This document shows, one piece after another, positions 1-7,771 of a stretch of DNA of 64,000 nucleotides. The stretch is from Pseudorhodoplanes sp. (lineage in GTDB: Bacteria > Pseudomonadota > Alphaproteobacteria > Rhizobiales > Xanthobacteraceae): assembly GCA_019187085.1 (NCBI GenBank), contig JABARS010000014.1, positions 1 to 64,000 of the forward strand. The letters are read 5' to 3'. The notes under the pieces are model-generated. The model saw nothing but the letters and a program-made list of their open reading frames with translations. It ran no database searches and was not told the origin of the DNA. Every line of letters begins with the position of its first letter. Positions within the stretch are counted from its first letter, which is position 1. A program made the position numbers and the translations under genes.

Positions 1-1386
1 GAATACGTGAAGGTCTGCAGCCTGTATGGCGCCGGGTTCTATTACATCCCCGGTACCGACACCTGCATCAAGATCGGTGGCTTCGTCCGCACGGAATGGA
101 ATCACAACGCCAACGGCTCGTTCGCGCCGATGCTGGATGGCACCAACGCCCTCTATACCCGTGACGGCAACACGCTGCTCAACCGCTCGCGCGGCGTCGT
201 GACGTTCGACACCCGCTCGCAGACCGAGTTCGGCACGCTGCGCTCGTACCTGCGCGCCGGCTGGCAGTGGACGTCGCAGGACCCCACGGTCGGCAGTTCG
301 TCCGGCACGGTCTATCTCGACCGCGCCTTCATCCAGATCGCCGGCTTCACCTTCGGCAAGACCCAGTCGTTCTTCGACTTCTTCTGCACCGGCTGCTACT
401 CGCTGCAGACGAACAAGCTGTGGGTCGATACCGGCGGCTCGGGCACGCCCGTGTTCGCCTATACGGCGCAACTCGGCAACGGCGTGACCGCGACGGTCTC
501 GATCGAGGACTATACCGAACAGCGTCTGCCGATCGTCGACACCACTACGACGACCTCGCTGGCAACGCTGGGGATGACGGGAACAACGCCAAACCTGTTC
601 CCGGCCGGTGCGAGCCAGACCTCCCGCAACCGCGGCTACAACATCCCGGACGTCGTGGGTAACATCCGCGTCGACCAGGCCTGGGGCTCCGCGCAGGTCA
701 TGGGTGCGCTGCATAACAATGCGGCGAACTACTACAACCCCACCGCCAACCAGACCGCTCATCCTGACGACAAGTGGGGCTGGGCTGTGGGCGCCGGCCT
801 GACCCTGAAGATGCCCTGGAATGCCAAGGACACCCTCTCGGGTCACGTGACGTACTGCGAAGGCGCGGCCCGTTACTGCTCCAACCCGTCTGCCACGCTC
901 GGCTCGGGTTCCGGCTTCGGTCTCGTCAACGAAACCGACATCGGTGTGGGCTGGATCGCCGACGCCTATTTCGACGGCGGCACTGTGGGCTCGTCTCTGC
1001 AACTGTCGAATGCGTTCAGCGCGGTTGCCGCGTTCGAACACTACTGGACCCCGACCCTGCGCACCTCGATCTATGGCGGTTACTTCGACTTCGAAGCCAA
1101 CTCCGCTGCGCTCGACGCCCGTTGCACGACGATCGCTCGCGTCGGCGGCGGCACGCTCGGTGCCGGTTGCGCCGACTGGTCGGCTTGGCAGGTCGGTTCC
1201 CGCACGCTGTGGAACCCGGTTGCCAACCTCGACGTCGGTCTCGACATCATCTACTCGGAAGTCGATTCCGCTCTGAAGGGTGCCCAGTACGGCGCTACTA
1301 CTGCCGGTCTGCCGCCCACGCTCATCGTGAACGACACGCACGTGTGGTCGGGCATCCTGCGCATCCAGCGCAACTTCTGGCCGTGA
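1..1386 (+). CDS. Porin, Porin_2 family (5' end outside window)
   Basis: This is an outer-membrane beta-barrel porin for passive diffusion of small solutes. The reading frame is open from base 1, so the start codon and signal peptide lie upstream. The first visible residues (EYVKVCSLYGAGFYYIPGTD, then TCIKIGGFVR) are the conserved N-terminal block of Porin_2 proteins of Bradyrhizobium-like bacteria. The rest is rich in Gly, Asn, Thr and aromatic residues in alternating strands and ends in Trp-Pro (IQRNFWP), where porins usually end in an aromatic residue. The Cys pair in FCTGCY and a further Cys pair (DARCTTIAR, GAGCADWS) could form loop disulfides. The gene is followed directly by a strong intrinsic terminator. 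Family assignment is firm; substrate specificity cannot be read. Confidence 0.93.
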   Translation, partial: EYVKVCSLYGAGFYYIPGTDTCIKIGGFVRTEWNHNANGSFAPMLDGTNALYTRDGNTLLNRSRGVVTFDTRSQTEFGTLRSYLRAGWQWTSQDPTVGSSSGTVYLDRAFIQIAGFTFGKTQSFFDFFCTGCYSLQTNKLWVDTGGSGTPVFAYTAQLGNGVTATVSIEDYTEQRLPIVDTTTTTSLATLGMTGTTPNLFPAGASQTSRNRGYNIPDVVGNIRVDQAWGSAQVMGALHNNAANYYNPTANQTAHPDDKWGWAVGAGLTLKMPWNAKDTLSGHVTYCEGAARYCSNPSATLGSGSGFGLVNETDIGVGWIADAYFDGGTVGSSLQLSNAFSAVAAFEHYWTPTLRTSIYGGYFDFEANSAALDARCTTIARVGGGTLGAGCADWSAWQVGSRTLWNPVANLDVGLDIIYSEVDSALKGAQYGATTAGLPPTLIVNDTHVWSGILRIQRNFWP

Positions 1387-1414
1387 TCGTCTGATCATCG
1401 CCTGACGTTAAGAG

Positions 1415-1444
1415 CCCCCGGCGGTCCTCCGCCGGGGGTTTTTT
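1415..1444 (+). terminator. Rho-independent terminator of the porin gene
   Basis: A perfect 10-bp GC stem (CCCCCGGCGG / CCGCCGGGGG) with a TCCT loop is followed at once by six T. It starts 28 bases after the porin stop codon. This is the clearest intrinsic terminator in the window and fits a highly expressed porin. Confidence 0.95.
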
Positions 1445-1530
1445 ATTGTCGGGATATTCGATGGGTGAGGGCGGTCACGTGCCGTCCTGCCTCCGTGGGC
1501 TCCGGCGCCACCGCCGCGCCGCGGCCGGTA

Positions 1531-2409
1531 TTATTTGCCGAGGATTGCGTTGGCCATCGTTCGCGGATCGCGCTCCGGCCAGCGTCCGGCGTCGACCGCA
1601 TGCAGGAAGTCCATGACATGCTGGTTGAACGCGGCCGGCTCTTCCAGATTGATCGTGTGACCCGTGTTGGGAATAACGACGAGCCCGGCGGACGCGATCA
1701 TTCGCTTCATCAGCAGCGCCGGCTCCAGGCACGGCCAGTCCTCGTCGCCGGTCATGATCAGCGTCGGAGCGGGAATGGTCTTCATCCGCTCGACGAGATC
1801 GAACAGGGACGGGCGGCGTTTCTGGACCCCGCGCATGGTCAGTGCCGCGCCCTTGGTCGAGTGTTCGGCAAGCTGGTCGGCCATCTCCTTCCAGCCGCGC
1901 GGATCCTTGTTGAGGAAGGGGATGCGCGAGGGCGCCTGCGCATAGCCGGCCGCGGCCTTGCCCATGCCGATGTCCTCAAATTGCCGGGCGGCTGTCTCCG
2001 CTTCCTCCGCGAATTGCGCGCGTTTGTCCGGAGCGGCACCGTAGCCGCAGCCGCCGATGACCAGCGAGCGGGTGCGCTCCGGATAGGTGAAGCCGAAATG
2101 CAGCGTCGCAAAGCCGCCCATGGACAGCCCGACAATGTGCGCCCTGTCGATCTTCAGACCATCGAGAACGGCCCTGATGTCGTCGCGGGCGCGCTCCTGC
2201 GAATAGCTTTCGACGCTGTCGGGGACGTCGGAGGGGGGATAGCCGCGCGCATTGAAGGCGATGCAGCGGTAGCGGCGTCCGAAAAAGCGAAGCTGATGCT
2301 CCCAGGAGCGCCAGTCGCCGGCGAATTCGTGGACAAAGACGATCGGAGTCCCGGCGCCCACCTCCTCGTAATGGAGCTTAACGCCGTCGTCCGTTGTCAG
2401 ATGAGGCAT
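1531..2409 (-). CDS. Alpha/beta-fold hydrolase
   Basis: 292-residue cytoplasmic alpha/beta hydrolase of the 3-oxoadipate enol-lactonase / haloperoxidase-like type. The oxyanion region VHEFAGD lies near residue 27, the nucleophile elbow GLSMGG has Ser96, and the C-terminal part carries an Asp in TGDEDWP and a His in NTGHTINLE, giving a full Ser-Asp-His triad. The frame stays open upstream, but the ATG at 2409 is preceded by GGGGGATCGG, a good ribosome site, and begins the canonical beta strand MPHLTTDDGVKLHYEE; an ATG at 2421 is the alternative. It stands alone: no operon partner or substrate clue is visible, so the exact reaction is unknown. Confidence 0.9.
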   Translation of the reverse strand: MPHLTTDDGVKLHYEEVGAGTPIVFVHEFAGDWRSWEHQLRFFGRRYRCIAFNARGYPPSDVPDSVESYSQERARDDIRAVLDGLKIDRAHIVGLSMGGFATLHFGFTYPERTRSLVIGGCGYGAAPDKRAQFAEEAETAARQFEDIGMGKAAAGYAQAPSRIPFLNKDPRGWKEMADQLAEHSTKGAALTMRGVQKRRPSLFDLVERMKTIPAPTLIMTGDEDWPCLEPALLMKRMIASAGLVVIPNTGHTINLEEPAAFNQHVMDFLHAVDAGRWPERDPRTMANAILGK

Positions 2410-2614
2410 CCGATCCCCCATAATCCAAGACCGCAGGGCAATTGCGGCGAACCCCGCCGGCGCGGCCATCATCCGGCGCGGCGCCCGCGCCCGGAGGATT
2501 TCGATATGGACCAGGCGTAAAACACCGTCCAATGCCGTCGGAGTCTCGCTATGGTGCGCGGAACGCAAAGCGTCTTCTGGCGCGGTGCGGGCGGCTCATA
2601 CGGCCGCGTGACCG

Positions 2615-3094
2615 TCAGCCGCGCCGAGCCGCTTCGATCGCGGCGACGTCGATTTTCTTCATATCCATCATCGCATCGAACGCGCGCTTTGCTTCATCGC
2701 CGCCGGCAGCCAGCGCCTCGGTCAGCACACGCGGCGTGATTTGCCAGGAGATGCCCCATTTGTCCTTACACCAACCGCAGACACTTTCCTGGCCGCCATT
2801 ACCGACGATGGCGTTCCAGTAGCGGTCGGTCTCTTGCTGATCGTCGGTGGCGATCTGGAACGAGAAGGCTTCGTTATGTTTGAATACAGGCCCGCCATTG
2901 AGGCCAAGACACGGGATTCCGGCGACTGTGAATTCGACCGTCAGCACGTCGCCCGCCTTGCCGGACGGGTAGTCGCTGGGAGCATGGTGGACGGCCTTGA
3001 CCGAGCTGTTCGGAAAAATCTCGGCGTAGAAGTGGGCCGCAGCCTCGGCGTCCTTGTCGTACCACAGGCAGATCGTGTTCTTGGCAATTGCCAT
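2615..3094 (-). CDS. VOC-fold PhnB-like protein
   Basis: 159-residue small cytoplasmic protein of the glyoxalase/VOC superfamily, in the group historically labelled 3-demethylubiquinone-9 3-methyltransferase. Typical blocks are NTICLWYDKDAEAAAHFYAE at the N-terminus, GLNGGPVFKHNEAFSFQI in the middle and the tail WGISWQITPRVLTEAL. The methyltransferase label is not supported by any SAM-binding motif; most relatives have no proven function. The start at 3094 was chosen because AAAGGA lies just upstream and the family N-terminus begins there; the longer open frame adds 67 unlikely residues. It lies 205 bases upstream of the hydrolase gene on the same strand, probably as a separate unit. Confidence 0.88.
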   Translation of the reverse strand: MAIAKNTICLWYDKDAEAAAHFYAEIFPNSSVKAVHHAPSDYPSGKAGDVLTVEFTVAGIPCLGLNGGPVFKHNEAFSFQIATDDQQETDRYWNAIVGNGGQESVCGWCKDKWGISWQITPRVLTEALAAGGDEAKRAFDAMMDMKKIDVAAIEAARRG

Positions 3095-3329
3095 TGCTTG
3101 TCCTTTCGCTTCTGAAGCCGGTTCGGGTCCGGTTTCCCACAGACCCGGATGCGCCTCACATTCAGCCTCGATGGTGGACCACGAATAGAGAACGCGCCCG
3201 CGGCATCTGACGTTCCGCCGGCATGCCTGAATGGCTAAAGCAATCGTGGAGCTGCTCCTTTCAAGACCGGATGCGGACCCTGAGCCCGGAGCCATACGCG
3301 CGGGGTTGGAGGCCGGCCGGGAGCAACAA

Positions 3330-3419
3330 TGGCGGAAGGGGTGAGATTCGAACTCACGAGGGGCTTGTACCCCTGGCGGTTTTCAAGACCGCTGCCTTAA
3401 ACCACTCGGCCACCCTTCC
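3330..3419 (-). tRNA. tRNA-Ser (anticodon TGA)
   Basis: Reading the minus strand from 3419 gives a 90-nt class II tRNA including an encoded CCA (TGG on the plus strand at 3330-3332). The acceptor stem is GGAAGGG / CCCTTCC with discriminator G. The anticodon stem GCGGT/ACCGC encloses CTTGAAA, so the anticodon is TGA (complement at 3383-3385), and a long variable arm (AGGGG...CCCCT) is typical of Ser. The T-arm GTTCGAATC is intact. It decodes UCA and, by wobble, other UCN codons. Confidence 0.97.
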
Positions 3420-3686
3420 GGTGCGTGATTCAATGGGGGATGCGGGAGGCCTTTGCAAGCGCCCCACGGCGCTGCGCAGGTCCGCGGCCGGGTCACAGCG
3501 CCGCCGGAAGCGGGCGTTTACCACATTGACAGGCAAGGCATTTGCGCGCGCGGGCTCGCGCGCTATGGTGAACGCGACTATCGCGGAGGGGCTGCGTCTC
3601 GCGCAGCCGGCGCTTCCGAGCCGCGGAACGGCGTCGATCGGACGGCGTGGCGCGGCAGGATGCGGACGGGACGGATCAGGCGATCA

Positions 3687-4619
3687 ATGCTTTTGAGCGG
3701 CAAGCGCGGCGCGGCGCCGTTTGGATGGCGTGACGATGCGGTCTGCGTCGGCACTCGACGCGTGCTGGCCGTGGTCGCGCTCGGGCTCCTGACCGCCAAT
3801 TGCGCATCCTCGGATAAATTCGTGCGCAACGTCGACCCGAAATACGGCGTCACGTCGAGCCCGCGCGTGGTCGATGCCGGCCAGCCGGTCCCGAAAGGCG
3901 GGGGGACCTATCGTGTCGGCAAGCCCTATACGATCGCCGGCCGGTCCTATACGCCGGAGGAGAACCGGGACTACCGCGCCGAGGGGCTGGCATCCTGGTA
4001 CGGGGACGATTTCCACGGCCGGCTGACGGCCAACGGCGAAGTCTTCGACATGCATGCCATCAGCGCCGCACACCCGACGCTGCCGATGCCGTCCTATGTG
4101 CGCGTGACCAATCTCGCCAACCGCCGCTCCATCATCGTGCGGGTCAACGATCGCGGGCCCTATCACGGCAACCGCATCATCGACCTGTCGCACAAGACGG
4201 CCGATCTGCTCGGGTTCAAGGGCAACGGCATCGCCCGTGTGCGCGTCGAATATGTCGGCCGCGCCGCGCTCGACGGCTCGGACGACCGCAAGCTCCTCGC
4301 CACGCTGCGCCATGGCGATCCCGCGCCCGCTCCGGCGACGGTACGCCTGGCGTCCGCCCAGCCGATGCTCGGGCGCACGAACGACAGCCGGCGCCTGCCG
4401 GCAACCGCACCGGTCCCGGCGGGGCGTCCCTACACGCTCGGCCAGGACCGCAGCGACGACGACGGTCCCGCAGCGCCTCCGGCCGGCGTCACCGCAACGG
4501 ACCTGACGGCGTCCCGGACCGCCCGGCCGACGTCTGCGCTGCCGAGCCCGGTTTCGGCCTTTGCCGGCTCGCGGGACGCGATGCCGGCCGCTTTCATGAG
4601 CGGGCGGGGCCTGTATTGA
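3687..4619 (+). CDS. rlpA: Septal ring lytic transglycosylase RlpA-like lipoprotein
   Basis: 310-residue predicted outer-membrane lipoprotein with a double-psi beta-barrel domain that acts on denuded peptidoglycan at division sites. A hydrophobic N-terminus (VLAVVALGLLTANC) leads to a lipobox-like Cys39; the residue before Cys is Asn, which is unusual (Gly/Ala/Ser is normal). The barrel spans roughly residues 95-195 with the family signatures GLASWYGDDFHGRLTANGE, the hydrophobic strand block VRVTNLANRRSIIVRVNDRG with its catalytic-region Asp, and IDLSHKTADLLGF. The C-terminal third is Pro/Ala/Arg-rich and disordered, with no SPOR domain, unlike E. coli RlpA. Start choice is uncertain: ATG 3687 has a weak CAGG upstream, and ATG 3660 is in frame. 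It precedes dacC, another wall enzyme. Confidence 0.88.
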   Translation: MLLSGKRGAAPFGWRDDAVCVGTRRVLAVVALGLLTANCASSDKFVRNVDPKYGVTSSPRVVDAGQPVPKGGGTYRVGKPYTIAGRSYTPEENRDYRAEGLASWYGDDFHGRLTANGEVFDMHAISAAHPTLPMPSYVRVTNLANRRSIIVRVNDRGPYHGNRIIDLSHKTADLLGFKGNGIARVRVEYVGRAALDGSDDRKLLATLRHGDPAPAPATVRLASAQPMLGRTNDSRRLPATAPVPAGRPYTLGQDRSDDDGPAAPPAGVTATDLTASRTARPTSALPSPVSAFAGSRDAMPAAFMSGRGLY

Positions 4620-4625
4620 CACTGT

Positions 4626-4642
4626 TCGGGCCCGCGGCCCGA
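4626..4642 (+). terminator. Hairpin just after rlpA
   Basis: A perfect 7-bp inverted repeat TCGGGCC-CGC-GGCCCGA begins 7 bases after the rlpA stop. There is no T tract, so it is at best a weak terminator or an mRNA 3'-end stabiliser. Confidence 0.4.
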
Positions 4643-4716
4643 TCCTGCCAAGATTGCGATCCATTCTCCTCCGCTGTTAAGTAGGCGTGGACTGCCGGTC
4701 CATCCGGCCTCCGCGT

Positions 4717-4742
4717 CCGGCGCGCCCAAAACGGCGCGCCGG
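4717..4742 (+). promoter_or_regulatory. 10-bp hairpin upstream of dacC
   Basis: A perfect inverted repeat, CCGGCGCGCC-CAAAAC-GGCGCGCCGG, ends 7 bases before the ATG at 4750. It would form a very stable RNA stem beside the dacC initiation region. It lacks a U tract, so it may act on translation or processing rather than termination. It also raises the possibility that translation starts at the downstream GTG codons (4765 or 4771). Confidence 0.5.
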
Positions 4743-4749
4743 CAGAGTC

Positions 4750-5988
4750 ATGCAGGCCAGGGATGTGAGTGTGAGACCGGCAAAAGCCATTCCGTCCGTC
4801 GTCGCTGCCGCGGTCCTGTTGCTCGTGCCGGTTTGCGCCACCGCGCAGTCGGGCGGCATGGCGACGGCCGTCCGCAAGGACGAGTTTCAGACCGCCGCGC
4901 CTTACGCCATCCTGATCGAGGCGCAGACCGGGACCGTGCTGTTCGAGAAGAGCGCCGACCAGCTCGTCGCGCCGGCGAGCCTCGCCAAGCTGATGACCAC
5001 CGAGGTGGTCTTCAACGAGATCAAGGAAGGCAACCTCAAGCTCGACGAGGAATTCGTCGTCAGCCCGAATGCCTGGCGCAAGGGCGGGGCGCCGTCCGGC
5101 GGCTCCACGATGTTCGCGGCCGTCCACAGCAAGATCAAAATTGCCGACCTGCTTCAGGGCGTCATCATCCAGTCGGCCAATGACGGCTGCATCATCCTTG
5201 CCGAAGGTATCGCCGGCAACGAGAACGATTTTTCCCGCCTCATGAACGGGCGTGCGCGCGAGCTCGGCCTGACCGGTTCGAACTTCACCAATGCGACCGG
5301 GCTGCCCGACCCGGACATGCGCGTCACCGTGCGCGATCTCGCCAGGCTCGCCCAGCACATCGTGCTGACCTATCCGGAATTCTACCGCTGGTACGGCGAG
5401 CGCGAGTTCACCTGGAACAAGATCCGCCAGCAGAACCGCAATCCGCTGCTATCGCTGAACATCGGCGCCGACGGCATGAAGACCGGTTTCACGCAGGAAG
5501 CAGGCTATGGTCTCGTCGGATCGGCGATCCAGAACGGGCTGCGGCTGATCGTCGTGGTCAACGGCCTCAAGTCGGACAAGGAACGCGGCGACGAGGCCCG
5601 CCGCCTCCTGGAATGGGGATTCAGCGGCTTCGAGCAGCGCTTGCTCTTCGCCGACGAGCAGGTCGTCGGCCACGCCAAGGTGTTCGGCGGAGCGCAGAGC
5701 TATGTCGCGCTCACCGGCCAGGGCCGCCAGGCGATCCGCCTTATGGTGCCGCGCAACACGACCAACCGCATCATCGCTCGCATCGTCTATCGTGGCCCGC
5801 TGGTCGCCCCGGTGCGGCGCGGTCAGCCGGTTGGCGTGCTGAAAATCTGGCGCGGCGAGCGTGTAGCGCTCGAAGCTCCGCTCGAAGCAATGGACGATAT
5901 CGATACCGGCAACGTGGCCCAGCGTGCCATCGACGCGGCGGGCGAACTCGTGATCGGTGTATTCCGTGCCGGCCTGAAAAAATTCTAG
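4750..5988 (+). CDS. dacC: D-alanyl-D-alanine carboxypeptidase (PBP5/6 family)
   Basis: 412-residue periplasmic low-molecular-weight penicillin-binding protein that removes the terminal D-Ala from peptidoglycan pentapeptides. An N-terminal signal peptide (hydrophobic PSVVAAAVLLLVPVCATA, cleavage before QSGG) is followed by the serine-peptidase S11 domain with SLAK (Ser77), SAN in IQSANDG and KTG in MKTGFTQEAGYGL. The C-terminal third is the beta-rich PBP5_C domain, ending in a short basic tail (RAGLKKF) rather than a long amphipathic anchor. The start at 4750 keeps a normal signal peptide; GTG at 4765 or 4771 would too. Only 8 bases separate it from tmk, so it heads the tmk-holB-metG-tatD run. 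Confidence 0.93.
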   Translation: MQARDVSVRPAKAIPSVVAAAVLLLVPVCATAQSGGMATAVRKDEFQTAAPYAILIEAQTGTVLFEKSADQLVAPASLAKLMTTEVVFNEIKEGNLKLDEEFVVSPNAWRKGGAPSGGSTMFAAVHSKIKIADLLQGVIIQSANDGCIILAEGIAGNENDFSRLMNGRARELGLTGSNFTNATGLPDPDMRVTVRDLARLAQHIVLTYPEFYRWYGEREFTWNKIRQQNRNPLLSLNIGADGMKTGFTQEAGYGLVGSAIQNGLRLIVVVNGLKSDKERGDEARRLLEWGFSGFEQRLLFADEQVVGHAKVFGGAQSYVALTGQGRQAIRLMVPRNTTNRIIARIVYRGPLVAPVRRGQPVGVLKIWRGERVALEAPLEAMDDIDTGNVAQRAIDAAGELVIGVFRAGLKKF

Positions 5989-5996
5989 GCGGGTCG

Positions 5997-6665
5997 ATGC
6001 GGGGACGATTCATCACATTCGAGGGCGGCGAAGGCTCCGGCAAATCCACGCAGGCACGCATGCTGGCGGAGCGACTGCGGGCGCACGGCCTGCGGGTCTG
6101 CGTGACGCGCGAGCCGGGCGGCTCGCCCGGTGCCGAAGTCATCCGTCACGTGCTCTTGTCGGGGGCGGCAGAGCCGCTCGGTCCCGAGACCGAAGCGGTC
6201 CTGTTCGCGGCCGCGCGCGACGATCACGTGACTCACACGATCCGTCCGGCGCTCGCGCGCGGGGAATGGGTGATCTCCGATCGCTTTCTCGACTCCACGC
6301 GCGTCTATCAAGGCGCGATTGCGCAGGTCGACCGCCGGCTGATCCACGGTCTGGAGAAGCTGACGGTCGGTGAGACGCGGCCCGACCTGACCATCATTCT
6401 CGATCTGCCAGCAGCCGATGGCCTCGCACGCGCGCATGCGCGGCGTGGCGATGCGGACGTCGACCGGTTCGAGGCCGAGACGCTCGATTTCCACGAACGG
6501 CTGCGCGAAGCTTATCGTCAGCTCGCTGCGGAGGAGCCGGACCGCTGCGTCCTGATCGATGCGTCGCCGTCGGCGGCGGACGTTGCGCGCGCGGTGTGGG
6601 ACGTGGTCAACCGCAGGCTCGAGCCGGCCATGGCGCCGCTCCACGTCCAAAGCGGCGTACGATGA
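5997..6665 (+). CDS. tmk: Thymidylate kinase
   Basis: 222-residue cytosolic kinase converting dTMP to dTDP with ATP. The start at 5997 gives the canonical N-terminus MRGRFITFEGGEGSGKST, which holds the P-loop; the longer open frame upstream is spurious. Other signatures are TREPGGSPGAE, the DR(F) motif in ISDRFLDSTRVYQG and the Arg-rich LID region HARRGDADVDRFE. Length is normal. It overlaps holB by four bases (ATGA), indicating translational coupling, a pairing common in bacteria. Confidence 0.97.
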   Translation: MRGRFITFEGGEGSGKSTQARMLAERLRAHGLRVCVTREPGGSPGAEVIRHVLLSGAAEPLGPETEAVLFAAARDDHVTHTIRPALARGEWVISDRFLDSTRVYQGAIAQVDRRLIHGLEKLTVGETRPDLTIILDLPAADGLARAHARRGDADVDRFEAETLDFHERLREAYRQLAAEEPDRCVLIDASPSAADVARAVWDVVNRRLEPAMAPLHVQSGVR

Positions 6666-7693
6666 GTGACGACGAGCGCGCGTCCTCCGGGATCGGGCAT
6701 CCGCGTGCCACGTTTGCTCTGTTCGGCCATGCCGAGGCGGAAGCCGCGCTGCTGCGTGCCTATCGCAGCAGCCGCATCCACCATGCCTGGTTGATCGGCG
6801 GCCCGCAGGGTATCGGCAAGGCGACGCTCGCCTATCGTTTCGCGCGCTTCGTGCTGGCGCACCCCGATCCCGCTGCCCCGCAGGTGGCGCAGGCGACGTC
6901 GCTTGCGGTCGATCCGGCCAACGAGACCGCCCGGCGCATCGTGGCGCAGGGCCATCCCGACCTGCTCGCGCTCGAGCGCACATTGGGCGATACCGGCAAG
7001 CTGAAGACGGTGATCGCGGTCGATCAGGTGCGGCAATTGGTGCCGTTCTTCGGATCGACCGCGGGAGCGGGAGGCTGGCGCGTTGCCATCATCGATCCGG
7101 TAGACGATCTCAACGAAGCCGGCGAGAACGCGCTGCTCAAGCTTCTGGAGGAGCCGCCGGCGCGCGCGCTGCTCCTGCTGATTGCCCACACCCCCGGACG
7201 CGTGCGCGCCACCATCCGCTCGCGCTGCCGCAAACTGTGGCTGCGACCGCTGGCCGAAACGGACGTTGCAAAGGCGGCGGCTCTAACCATCGACCGCACA
7301 CCGGGCGATCCTGAGGTTGCAGCGGCGGCGAGCGCCGCCGAAGGCAGCGTGGCGCGCGCGATCGGATTGATGGACGCCGACACCGCGAAATTTCGGACGC
7401 GGCTGATTGCGCTGCTCGACGGGCTTCCGGACGTCGATGCGCGCGCGCTCCATGCTCTCGGCGACGCGCTGGCCGTCGCCGACCAGTCCCTGTTCGAGGC
7501 TTTCATCGACACCGTCAATGGATGGCTCGCCGCGCGGCTGCGGGTTGCCGGCGACCGCGATACGTTCGCGCGAATCGCCGGTGCGTGGGACGCCGTCAAT
7601 CGCGCAGCAGCGCTGACGCAGGGCTATAATCTCGATCGAAGACCGATGATTTTCGATTCGTTCGCGGCGCTTGCCCAGGCGGCACGCCGTTGA
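6662..7693 (+). CDS. holB: DNA polymerase III delta' subunit
   Basis: 343-residue clamp-loader subunit. The RFC-like AAA+ fold is seen in HHAWLIGGPQGIGKATLAYRFAR (P-loop-like, GxxxxGKA) near residues 38-60 and the sensor block LLKLLEEPPARALLLLIAHTPGRVRATIRSRC, which includes the SRC motif that supplies the arginine finger. The zinc-binding Cys cluster of gamma/tau is absent, as expected for delta'. The start ATG at 6662 overlaps the tmk stop. The C-terminal collar domain follows residue 215. Confidence 0.95.
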   Translation: MSDDERASSGIGHPRATFALFGHAEAEAALLRAYRSSRIHHAWLIGGPQGIGKATLAYRFARFVLAHPDPAAPQVAQATSLAVDPANETARRIVAQGHPDLLALERTLGDTGKLKTVIAVDQVRQLVPFFGSTAGAGGWRVAIIDPVDDLNEAGENALLKLLEEPPARALLLLIAHTPGRVRATIRSRCRKLWLRPLAETDVAKAAALTIDRTPGDPEVAAAASAAEGSVARAIGLMDADTAKFRTRLIALLDGLPDVDARALHALGDALAVADQSLFEAFIDTVNGWLAARLRVAGDRDTFARIAGAWDAVNRAAALTQGYNLDRRPMIFDSFAALAQAARR

Positions 7694-7771
7694 TAGCTCT
7701 GGGTGTGGCAGGGCATGTCCCGGCTGATCGGTCTTTGGGCCCGGCGCGGCGGGTCTTCCGAGAAGGCAGTT

